Shown piece by piece: positions 51,001 through 61,756 of a stretch of 64,000 nt of DNA. This DNA comes from Dirofilaria immitis (Eukaryota > Nematoda > Chromadorea > Rhabditida > Onchocercidae): positions 434,001 through 498,000 of the forward strand of contig JAKNDB010000014.1 in the NCBI GenBank assembly GCA_024305405.1. Reading direction: 5' to 3'. Every line of letters starts with the position of its first letter. Positions within the stretch are counted from its first letter, which is position 1. Position numbers and translations under genes: made by a program. Under the pieces are notes generated by a model. That model was given only the letters and a program-made list of their open reading frames with translations. It made no database searches and was not told the DNA's origin.

Positions 51001-54000
51001 CGCTAATTCATATATATACGTGCATATATATAAGCGAGCATAGACGTAATTAGAGAGGGTTAATATTACTTAGAAATCGAATTTAATCCCCTTAGAAATA
51101 ATTTTTATTTCTTATCTCTTATTCCATCCTATTTAATTGGCTGTACTACAGCAGAGTACTGTAACATGACTGAATACTGGAAAAAAATTATCACTATACA
51201 ATAGAGTGACGAACTGAATAAATATACATCGGGAAGATGCTATGGCATGAAAAATGTTCTGTAATTAAAAAATGTTCGTGATAAAGACTAGTAATTATAG
51301 TATAAACTAATGGGAAAAATTATTATAATTATCTGATTTCTCCTGATATCATTAATACCCAGGTGCCACCAATGAGGGAATATGTTAGAACATTTAAATA
51401 AATCACAGCAAAAAGGAAAAAATAAAGAGAAAGGAAGAGAGAGGAATTCAAGAGGGAATTAATTTTATGCGAAAACCGTCCCAACAAAATTTATTCACAA
51501 TCGAACACAATCGTAACACGATGAGATTTCACATAACATTACACGCAAACAAAGAAAGAGCATATCGAAGCCATCGATATTTCCTGTCTTCTCGCTCGTC
51601 ATTACGAATTATATCATTATTCACTATAGTTACCAAAGCGTAATCATTTCAAACCATTTTTGCTATATCTGATTTTACGATGTATTAGAAACTTTTGCTT
51701 TTGTGTTTTTGCATTTTTGCATAATTAACAGTTTTCACTTCATGTTGAAGTGAAAACTGTTAATCATATATTGAAAAAACCAGAAATATATAAACCAACG
51801 ACAAACATCTGAGTATAAATTTAACTATATGTACTAAAAGAAACTGAAAACATCGCGAAAAAAATCTACGTTCCTATCTCCTCTCTAGAAGTCTTCTCTA
51901 CTTTCTCAAAACACTAGGATTACCTCTGGAAACAAAGAATAAGAGATAAAAATTTGGAACTAAGCAAGTAATTGGATAAAAAATTGCAAGTAATGATAAT
52001 AAAAACAACATTGATGTAAAATTTTGTTAAAAATTTTTGAATTTTTGCAAATACTACTAAAATTACAAGTAACGATAATAAAAAAATAAAATGACTATAA
52101 GTCAGTTCAATCTTTTATCATCGTCAGCAGAAAAAACAACTGCTTTATTTTGCTACTAATATTTCTACATCTACTACACTTTCCTTATATCTCTTCTATC
52201 TTCCTACCATCTGAAAGTACATCAACCACTGCTCTCTTTCTGCTTATTTATTCAGATTACGAAAGATAATTGGTGATAACTGGAAATTAATAAAATAGAA
52301 AATTTTAGAGTAGTGCTGCCGAGTTATTTCAAGTATGCTAAATATCCAATCATACTCTCGAAATTTTACTTAAGAAGTGACGCGATACGAAGGATGCATA
52401 TTTAGGATTCCATATAAAAGCAAGCAATAAGATGACAATGGAAAGATCTAATTTATTTAATTTTCACTTTTGATTAAGCTTTAAATATCATCTTACACTT
52501 TTAATAATTTTTCGTTTGCTAATAAATAGAAAATCCATGTATTGCTAAGTGAAAACATATACAACGGCTTGAGAAAACAGTATTCTTTTTGGTATGGGAA
52601 TATTTCTTAATGATTCCTGAGAGAAAATCAAATTCTGGAGTAGCGAATTTTCTATCATTTTGAACACATAATAGAAGATTCATTTCAAAAATTCATAAGT
52701 ATTCGCCTAAATTCGCCACGAACATTTTGTACGCATTTTAGATGAATGATATTTCAATATATTAAAAAGTATAAAACTAGCATAAAATTAAAAGCATTTT
52801 CACAATACTTGTCAAATAACTTGTGTTTCGGTAACTTTTCTGAAAAATTTTAAGTCCTTATTTTTATTATCTAGAAATTAGTAAAGTTTGTGAACGAATG
52901 TATCCTTTTTTCCTCAAATATCAGAATATTTTTCTGTCTAAAAATATCTATCATTATGTATATGCATAACTACATCAATGACTTTACACCATGAACAGAT
53001 TTTTGTTTATTTGATAAATTTCTAGTTTTTCTTCTATAGAATCCTCCAAGTAACTGACTTTTATATCTATCGATAACTAGTACAACCAAATTCGGTTTCC
53101 GAAACTACTTTACATTTTTCAATAGAAAGAAGTTACGGTCCCATTCGTTCACAAACTTTACTCAGTTTGTCTCCTTTGAAAGATTTTCTGTAATTTTTCT
53201 CTCTTCTTTAAAATGTATTACTCTACGATTCACTACCAGAGAATTGAAAATAAAAGATGGAACTGAAAAATCCCTACCTCTCTTATCCTTTTCCATAACA
53301 TCAAATCTCACAGTTTTTGGAGTTTCTGTTCTTGCTGCTGTGCCACCGGAAATGACCTGAAACATGAGCACAAATAACAGGTTTTGCGCAAGCCATAAGT
53401 CATGAAAATTAAATAAAAATTTGGAATCATTTTTGGAAATACAAAATACAAATATTGTTATTTATAATAATAAGTAATGATAATTGTAATTTACATGCTG
53501 TCACTGAAATATCAACCCTATTTATAATAGTTTTGATCTCTTCATTCTGATAATTGGAAGCAAATGATAGCAAGCATAAAATGTTAATTACAATTTATCA
53601 TAACCTACCAACAACAACAATCCATCTCCCCGATAGCATTACTTACTATCACCAAGTTCGACTTCCTACTCCCTTAAATTCCCTTACAGTAGGCGAATGA
53701 ACACAACAAAACCTCGTCTCACTGTAGTAACTAAATAATCTGAATTTTGTAGAGATATGACATCATTGGCAAGATTATGAATATAATGCGATAAGCCCTC
53801 AACCCTTTGCAGAAGTAAATAGAAATAAATAATCTTTGATTAGGCAGAACGATTTAATGAATTCTCAGCAGAGACTCTCTTGCTTATCAGTTAAATCATA
53901 TAAATTTATTTGTTGCATAATTATTGCATTGCGTCCAAGCAAAATAAAAATTTCTTCGAATAATTAAAGTGAACAAATCGAATGTTCCCTATTGATCGAT

Positions 54001-56295
54001 AGTTCTCTTTGGAGGGCTATACACATATATCTTTTGTATCCGAGCAAGAAAAAATTTTCCAATCTAATCATTTACGAAGTTTAAATGATAAACAGAAAAT
54101 GCAAGGAGAAACGACCATTAGATTTGTAGATTTACAATTTCGCATAAATGAAAGGAAAATTCCACCTTTAATTATGAAGTAACTTAAATTTGACGTTTTG
54201 AAAAAATGTGTACAATTTGGCTTTCGTACTGTAATTATTTACACTCTCCTTTCTTCATTCTTTTTATCCTTATTTACTAACTAGTAATACGCGATATAAT
54301 GTTACTTTTTGTAATATTTATTAATCTCTGCTTTCTTTTCATTTATTTTAACATTTTTTGATTCACAATCACTTGCCTTAATTATTCGAAAAAACACATT
54401 ATTTATTTAAACATTTTTAAAGCAATTTGAATTTCTTCTAAGTTTAGTAAGTTTTCTCTAAACAGCGTATTTTGAACAAATTTAGAAAAAAACGAACCTC
54501 GCTGGTTGCATGAATTTCCATACTTCCATCCGAAGCATCCGCTGTCGTAGAGTTTTTATTTGGAACAGATGCCAGAACAGCTAATGATTCAGATACTATC
54601 GTACATGTTTGCGCTGGATTAGATTCTGAAACTTGAGGATCTGTCTGAACTGGAACTGATGACGAAGCTTGCTTCTCGCATGGTTCTGAAATATGTATGT
54701 AAAGGAATTGCTGTACTTGAACCTGTTGCGGAGCCTGTATGAAAGAATTGCTGTACTTGAACCTGCTGCGGAGCTTTCACTGGTGAAATCGGCAGTAATT
54801 ACAGGTTGAGTAGTTACAAGAGAAATAATGGTGCTTGAAGCCAAGTTTTCAGTACTATTTTTTGAAACTGAAGCAACTTCTTGAATTATGCCCTGTACCG
54901 AGGATGGAGAAGCCTCCTTAATCTCTTCTTGAAACGCTGCTGTTTCTGCTACAATAATGGAAGTTGACATTTCGGTCATGTTTACTGATATTGCAGCTGC
55001 TGGTTTTAATTCAGTTTTCTGCAAGTAAATGTCATTGGTTTTAGCAGAGACAAACAACTTGAGCAGGACAAGGTTGAGTTGAAGTTTCATTTAACTCAGT
55101 CACGCGAAAAAATGGATCAGAAGCGATTCTAGTTGAAATTTTAGATGAAATTTCGTTAGGATAAGGTTTAAACGAAATTTCATAAAGAAAGGATTGAGAA
55201 TTGATTTTAGAAATAAGAGAATTAGATGGAACATCTCTAATAGCAAGTTCATCGGAAATTATTGCATTTGATGCTTCTTTTGAATTCTCTTCATTACAAG
55301 CTTCGAGAACTGTATCGGATTCTGTAGAAATCTCTAATAGGTTTGCTTCATTCATGATTACCATTTCTTGAATTGGCATTCCCTGCAAAAACGATTTTTG
55401 CATAAATTTTCCATAAATTCTTAGTTTAAGTGAAAAGATTTCCATAAATTTAATTCATGGAAATTAGAAAGATATGACAAAAACCATCCTTTTATTCTGC
55501 AACATAAAGTGATAAAATGAGATGGTTAATAAAATTTTTGATAAATAATAAATAATTAATGAAATTATTTAAGAAGATTTATTAGATTTATAGCAATAGC
55601 GAAATGGATAAGCAAAACATAGCAGTGTATATGAATAATTTTTATTGCATGCTAAAATTAGTGAAAACAGTTCACATATTGTAATCTGTTAACATAAGTG
55701 GTATGACATATTAGCCTTAAAATATTCTATTTAATTTATTTTTGTTAACCTTTAGCAACTTTCAACTTCGAAAAAAGATATGGATTAGATTAAATTAAAA
55801 TAAATGATAAAATAATGAATGTTTTTAATTTAAATCATGCATTACATTACTTATTGACACCATATCTATCATATCTATTCAACTGAAAAATTATGCATTT
55901 CTATGATATTCTTTCAAATTTATTGCTATCAGTATTTTTTTATCATTTAGTGATAAATGAAGTAAAATTTACACTTTCATCCGATAAATTAGCATTACTG
56001 GATTCATTTCCATCAACAGGTTTCGCCGACATGAATTTAAATTGTTTTTTCAGTTTTGCCGCTTGAATCGACTTTTCCGAAAGCTTCTCAACCATTTCTT
56101 CTTCATCTTTAGCAATAATCGTTAACAGTTAAGAAAGCACTGATATGACAATTTTTACATAATCATTATATGTACTCAATATTCACTAATGTTTTAAAAA
56201 GAGATCTAATATTGCTGTTAAAAATTACCGCGTGTGGAAGAACTGCCTGATATAGTATATGTTTCACTGGACGAATCTGAGTCTGGTGATGACAT
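42009..56295 (-). CDS. tac-1: TACC family protein (transforming acidic coiled-coil)
   Basis: TACC proteins partner with XMAP215/ZYG-9 microtubule polymerases at centrosomes and spindles. Exons in gene order: 56229-56295, 55973-56106, 55059-55382, 54763-55018, 54498-54685, 53278-53356, 49917-50222, 47128-47255, 46428-46730, 46246-46345, 45277-45369, 44827-44965, 44389-44582, 43894-44000, 43350-43470 and 42009-42092. All phases match if one base is missing in each of the 49917 and 46428 exons; total about 874 residues. The last five exons form the TACC coiled coil: LLKERDQLAEEVNSLETSY, YEKLRQTSVEIKRNEESVK, YSVLAEKFEMLRRNAEEQLD, ANNEIDRLIKQHEADTLGL, KINSLTMSLEARQKELESM. The N-terminal 600 or so residues are Ser/Thr/Pro/Glu-rich and disordered (start MSSPDSDSSSETYTISGSSS). 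The symbol is the C. elegans name; that protein is far shorter. N-terminal exon joins are less certain than the TACC domain. Confidence 0.88.
45690..45880 (+). pseudogene. glmU: Wolbachia-type glmU fragment in a TACC intron
   Basis: GlmU is the bacterial bifunctional enzyme that acetylates glucosamine-1-phosphate and makes UDP-GlcNAc for peptidoglycan precursors. Reading plus strand from 45705 gives VTLVAPQTVF, then SFDI, a TAA, IGIDSIIYPYVF, and GPGVKVGSGVRIGPFTKCEC followed by TTVGDNAIVGENC. This matches from memory the alpha-proteobacterial GlmU segment at the uridyltransferase/left-handed beta-helix junction (pattern GVT.VAP.TVFF...D..IG.D..I.P.V.FGPGV), including hexapeptide repeats. Only about 60 codons remain: no start, no catalytic pyrophosphorylase motif and no acetyltransferase end. 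Damage is one in-frame TAA and two one-base losses in T runs (45730-45737, 45783-45789). It lies in the intron between TACC exons 45277-45369 and 46246-46345, opposite in orientation. Inference: an old nuclear Wolbachia insertion. Not confirmed by database search. Confidence 0.72.
47256..49916 (-). other. TACC intron
   Basis: AT-rich 2.7 kb intron. A 64-codon open stretch on plus around 47545-47738 (ending DINEFKKGE) lacks start, splice context and recognisable similarity. Nothing else is seen. Confidence 0.4.
50223..53277 (-). other. TACC intron with a perfect hairpin
   Basis: About 3.1 kb. It contains the 19-bp-arm inverted repeat at 51724-51764 and no recognisable exon. Joining the flanking exons directly needs one base added in the TTTT run at 50217-50220, so a missed small exon here is the alternative explanation. 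Confidence 0.4.
51724..51764. repeat. Perfect 19-bp inverted repeat, 3-base loop
   Basis: ATTAACAGTTTTCACTTCA, TGT, then its exact reverse complement. The structure is symmetric, so it can form a hairpin on either strand. It lies in a TACC intron. Confidence 0.9.
53357..54497 (-). other. TACC intron
   Basis: About 1.1 kb of AT-rich intron between SEITATSE-type coding ends; flanking exons join in phase 0 as ATSEVISGGTAARTE. Nothing further is recognised. Confidence 0.4.
54695..54774 (-). repeat. 40-base tandem duplication at a splice junction
   Basis: Two adjacent copies (54735-54774 and 54695-54734), with 29 of the first 30 bases identical. The first copy spans the donor used by the TACC exon ending at 54763 (CCGCAGCAG|GTTC). 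The second repeats the donor-like sequence (CCGCAACAG|GTTC) inside the 77-base intron. Only the first donor gives the phase required by the next exon. Confidence 0.85.
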
Positions 56296-56335
56296 CGAAT
56301 TCTAAATTCGTCGGATGAATCTGGGTCTGCAATAG

Positions 56336-56350
56336 CAACAACTGAAATTT
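56336..56350 (-). promoter_or_regulatory. Acceptor upstream of the TACC start codon
   Basis: On the minus strand GCAAATTTCAG precedes TTGTTGC, 46 bases before the ATG at 56295. A strong nematode acceptor so close to the first ATG with no coding exon upstream suggests a trans-splice site or a non-coding first exon. Confidence 0.4.
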
Positions 56351-59300
56351 GCAAAAATTGAAGAATATTAATTTACATAACAACGTCATTGATAGAAACT
56401 TGTCTACAGTGATAAACTGTATTGAAAAATGAAAGACAATCAAAAATCTATCCGAATAAAAATTAATCCCAATCGTAATTAGCAATTCTTCATTACAAAC
56501 CCATAAATTTTGATTTCAATAAAACCAAATCTGATATATTTATATAGGAAACAATGAAAAAGCGTAGAAAAGAAGTTTAATTTTTTGGCGTCTCTTATTG
56601 TATTGTGATGCAGAAATGGTAACAGGTTGGTAATCTGCTATATGATTGATCAGAAGTTATGGAAATTCAGAATTATTTTCCTAATTGCTTTTGAAAAATT
56701 CAAATATCCTATCCTTTTTCATTTCATTTTTCTTGACTTTTTATATTATCTTTATCTCAAGTGTTCATTATTACAGAGTGAATCGAATAACCTATAACTG
56801 TCAGAAATGAAATCAAAAAGTACATTTACCTGCAAAAATTATGAATATTTGAAATAAAATTGAAAAATAAAATTTAATAACGAAATGAACAAGAAAATTC
56901 TAAATTAATCAGAACACAAAAGTTTACTGTTTATACGTCTTTGTAGGTTGTTGACCTTAAAATTAGACCTTGAATTAGGACAATCTTTCGTTGATTGCGT
57001 CTCGATAACAAAGTAGATACATTTTATCATTGAGATCTACTTTTTATGCAAATAATCAGCCAACATATAAGAAAATAATGCTCCAATGAAATGAAGATGT
57101 CTAATGGAGAATGGAAGATGCAGCCTGAAACAAAAGACTTAAATGCTTAATTTGAGATCATTTTTCATTATCACGATAGAGATTTTGATGATATATCATA
57201 TTGCCCAGTCTTGAACACCTTACTGCCCTTTTTCTGACACTTTTTTTAATAAACTTTCAATTATTCCTTGACAATTTTGTCATAGAATCATACTTTCTAA
57301 ATAAAAAAATTAGAAATTATCGCATAATTATAATTGCTATTGAAATTAAAATCGAAGAAAAATCATTTATATGATAAAACCATTCCTTACAGTGGTACTA
57401 TAAATGATAAATTGAAACAAATTCATTTAAGTAATTTTATTTAATTGGCTTTATTGATTCAAGTTTTTAAAACAAAATCAAGAATAAATGGTAACAAATG
57501 GCTTTCAATCATCCTGTAGTTCTATGCAATAGTTATTACGAATGAAATATGTGAATATTAATTAGTTTATTGGATAATTATCAAAAATCAAAGACAGACG
57601 ATCTTGGTTTGATGCTTCTCATAAAGGCTGTTAAATTATCTACATCATAGATGAAAGAATAAGATATTGATCTGTGATGTGTTGTAATTTTAACAAGAAA
57701 TGAAGTAATGATACTGGAAACGAGATTATTTAAATATGACAGAATGCTATGACTTAAAATCATTAACTGGAACCAGTTCCAACTTATTTTTTCTCGTGGA
57801 AGAAAAAGATGAAAATATGAAATTTTTAGAGAGAAGGTATTCTCAATGTATCTGTTCATAAATGTAATATGTTAAATAAGAAAATATGGTTATGAAGTAT
57901 GGTGGAGAAAAAAATAATGAAAAGTATATCGATAGGAAAATGGAAGTCAGAAGTCTTTTCTTTCGCTTCTACTACAATTATTAATTTTCATTTCGATCCT
58001 ATATTGCTGTTGTTGTCAAGAAATCAGTGAAATTGTCAATGACATAAAAATAATAATAACGGCGTGCCAATTCATCAAATTAAACTATCATATGAATTAT
58101 TCAACAGTAACATCAATTTCAATAGATCAATATTTAATTAGTTAAAATGAAGAAAGAAGAATAGTTCAAAAATGATCCATTTAATTCGTTTCAGATTGAT
58201 TTTTCTTTTTCCTATAATTTCAATATTTTCCTGTTCTGTTATGCAAATCGAATGTTGGCGTGTCTAGCAAAATTAAAGCCTTTTTTCCTATTAGCTTAAT
58301 ATGACGTGCTTTGTTAAACATATTTCGTAGCATGATTGATTTGATGAAAATACAATCAGTCATATGTAGTGTTTTAATCAATTTTATGATAATACAAAAC
58401 GCTTGTAATTGTCCTCTCTAGACATGTGCCAATGATTTATTATTCACTATCTCACGATAATCCTCAGTTCATTTCAAATTCATTTCCCTTTCGATATTTT
58501 TTTCGGATAAATCTATTGAGATTAACTTCTTCAAAACTTGTTCTTCTTATTTTCACCTTATGTCAACCACAAACAAGCAAACTTCACCATATTCTTTAAT
58601 ATTTTTAGTTAATTATCAGGACTAACCATTAAATTTCCAAAACGCTTTCATATTGAAATTTATGAAAGCAAGCCCAATAATTTTTCTGCTACTTAACGTT
58701 TCTTTTTTATTTATTGTTCTATAATTTGTACAGTGAAATAAATGATATTAATGAGTTAATAAATAGATATGAAATAATAACCTATGATGAGCTCAATCGC
58801 CTTATAGTCATTTGATTATAATATCGAATAAGCTTGGAAATTCGAATTTGAATTTCCAAGCTTATTACATCAATTAAAAATAAGATTTATACATTTCCTA
58901 AATAATCGATCATTCATCTTATTATATTGCTATCACTAATATTGTTAGTATTTTCAAATATCCGACATTCATTGTTTCATCAGTATCATTAGAATTAAAA
59001 ACTATTTTAACTTTGGAATTTCATCAAACTTAAAGAATTCTAATGATTTAATGAAATTTTCCTTCATATCTTACTACATTGCTTAGCTATTGAATTGAAA
59101 TAATTAATAATGAAAGAAAATTAAAATGAGAAAATCAAAATAGTTTCATTGTTCAATCACTTATTGAAAAGAATGGAAGCAATACGAACAGCTAGCCGAA
59201 GGATGGATTAGTTGAAGGAACAGTTAGCAGCTGCTATTGTGAATTTAATAGAGAAGAATGATTTGTGATTTGTAATCACACAAAAATCAGAGATAATCAT

Positions 59301-61756
59301 TTTTCAAAGCGATCTACATTTGTTGTGGAATATGAAGCGCTTACCTTGACCTCAAGAAAGCATAGCACATAGAATATAGGTAATATTATAGATAATATCA
59401 CTAGCTTCCGCAATATGCAAATGTTTCGGCTTGACCTTTCGAAATTTCCGTTTCTGAATCTATAAACGAAGATCTGATTAAAATAATTCTTCCCTTTTGC
59501 CCTAATTATTTTCTATTATTCTTAATTATCAATTTGGTCCTTAATTATTCCTACTTTTAATATAGCTTATTTCTGAAAATTAACAATATCAAACTTCATT
59601 GAAATTTGATAATACAGTAGCAGTAATTGTTCTTTTGTGCGGAAAAAAAACATTGAGTAAAGAAAAAGCATGAACGAATTTTTATTGAAGCTTTAAATAT
59701 TGAAAATAGTGTTTTAAATCAAAGTTTGAATTCCAATTAAAATTAATATCTTCATTAATAAGCAAAAAAGAATGGAACTTTCCAATACTTTATTTTCTTT
59801 TTTTTTGAAAATTTATTCAATTTTACATTGTAACGATTGCATTATTTGATCACATATATTTAAAGTTTCAATAAAAATCCATTTATGAATGGAATAAAAT
59901 TTTGATAAGTCTTTTTAATATGTTTATGAATCTTTTTCAAAACCTTATTTTTATCATAACCTGACTAAATTAGAAGATCTAAAACGAAAAGTTAAATTAA
60001 ATAAGAAATACACAAAAGCGAAAATTATATCAATATTAGATATTCTATAAAATAATATCGACCGAAATGTCCCATAAAAAGAAATTTTAATGATTAGTCT
60101 ATATGAAATATTAGATTGGAGGATTTGATCTGAGCGTTCGTTAGCTCTTCGATTTAAACAATTTAAACAAATCTGATTTTACTCAATTGTTTTCAAACAA
60201 TCCAGCTCGATTCATCTAAATTCATTTTACAGGTCAATTCGCTTTCTTTCATTTCAACTAACCATTCCAAATCATTTCAGTTTAGCTCAATTAAATCTAT
60301 GCTACACATACATTTCCACATCTACCAAGAAGTAGCAAATGAATAAACTATGGGAAAATGAAACATTCTCATGTAGTTTATTTATCGAGAACTTCGAACA
60401 TCCTGCTATGTTTGCATAAAATTAAAGATATTATGATTTGCATAATAGAACATTGTAATCATTAGACTTAAAAATGAATTTTGCGAATTTTCAAGAACAT
60501 TTGAATATATCGACCTGAACTGCAAATTGGAACCGACAGCTGATAAAATATGCTCGGCAATTTCCGAAGTCATTTAATTTTATAATCCTCCTAGCATCTT
60601 TTATCTTCTTGAAATCTCTAAAAAATCAATTCCCTTCCAACACTCGGTTTTACAAATCGTAACCATACAATTGTAAGATTACTACAAAATTTAAATTTTC
60701 GAGGCCACTAACCCAAACTTAAAATTCAGATTTTTAACATCAGGAAATTTTTGAATGCCCGTCTTTTAATCTAACCAAGAATTATCTCTGCGCATCGTCC
60801 TATTATTCCAATACTTCAGAGGAATTGAAACCAAAAAACCGTCAAAGCAAAATCCAAACCAATGGACTTTAATGTAGATCCCCAATTATTTAAATTAGAT
60901 TGACTTTAATTTTTCCGACGACTTATTAATAACTTCAATATATCCTATCCCTACTTCTAATCTCCTTAGAACAGTCTCATACAAATGTAATTTTTATTGC
61001 ATTCATTTTATCAAAAACACATTGAACAATACATTTTCCAAGTAAAATAATACAACATCTGCATTCATTTCCTAATTATTTTAAGAAGTGTATTAAAAAA
61101 TAGCTAATATAGTAAAAGATATACAGTTGAAAGTTAACTTAGAGGCAACAAAGAAACAAAGTAAGGAAGAAATAATAGACAGGTAGTCCTATAAATAAGC
61201 GATAATGATCCGCCAAACAAATTAAAAATTTAGGAAATAGATAATCGATAATGAATTAGTAAGAAAATCAAAGGTAGTAAGAAAACTAAGAACAATATAA
61301 AAGCAAGGCAAAGTTACGTGAAACGGACATAGAAAACGAAATTTTGAAGAACATGAAGCAAGACATTTAAAAACCTATTAGATTCGTAATAATAATGATA
61401 ACAAGAATTATGAATTATGAATTATATTATATTACATTTTTCATTACATGGAACTATGTTATTCATTATATATGATAAGTTTTACAACGATAAGGAAATA
61501 ATTCAAAATTCCCTAAATTAAAGTAAAATATTTCAAACCTATTAATTTTTGAACTAAAATTGAAGAAATCACTTAAAAGTTCCAGGATAAATTGGTACAA
61601 AAATTATTAATATATTAGTTAAAATTATTAAATTATTTTTGGTATCAAAAAATTATTATGCCTATTTCGACAAATTATATTAAAATCTAATGAAACATTT
61701 CAGTAAATTTTTGGAATTTATGGATAAATCCTCGATTCCAAAATAATTCAACCTAC
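56342..61756. other. Intergenic region between TACC and L2HGDH
   Basis: About 5.4 kb of AT-rich DNA upstream of TACC and downstream of L2HGDH (both minus strand). It contains a perfect 17-bp inverted repeat at 58827-58866. No coding exon, RNA gene or transposon was recognised. Confidence 0.4.
58827..58866. repeat. Perfect 17-bp inverted repeat, 6-base loop
   Basis: AATAAGCTTGGAAATTC, then GAATTT, then its exact reverse complement. Intergenic. Its arms differ from those of the hairpin at 51.7 kb. Confidence 0.9.

Noticed and set aside
59170..59275. Plus-strand phrase resembling MEAIRTASRRMD then LKEQLAAAIVNLIEKND
   Set aside because: Short, interrupted by a stop, with no family match or splice context.
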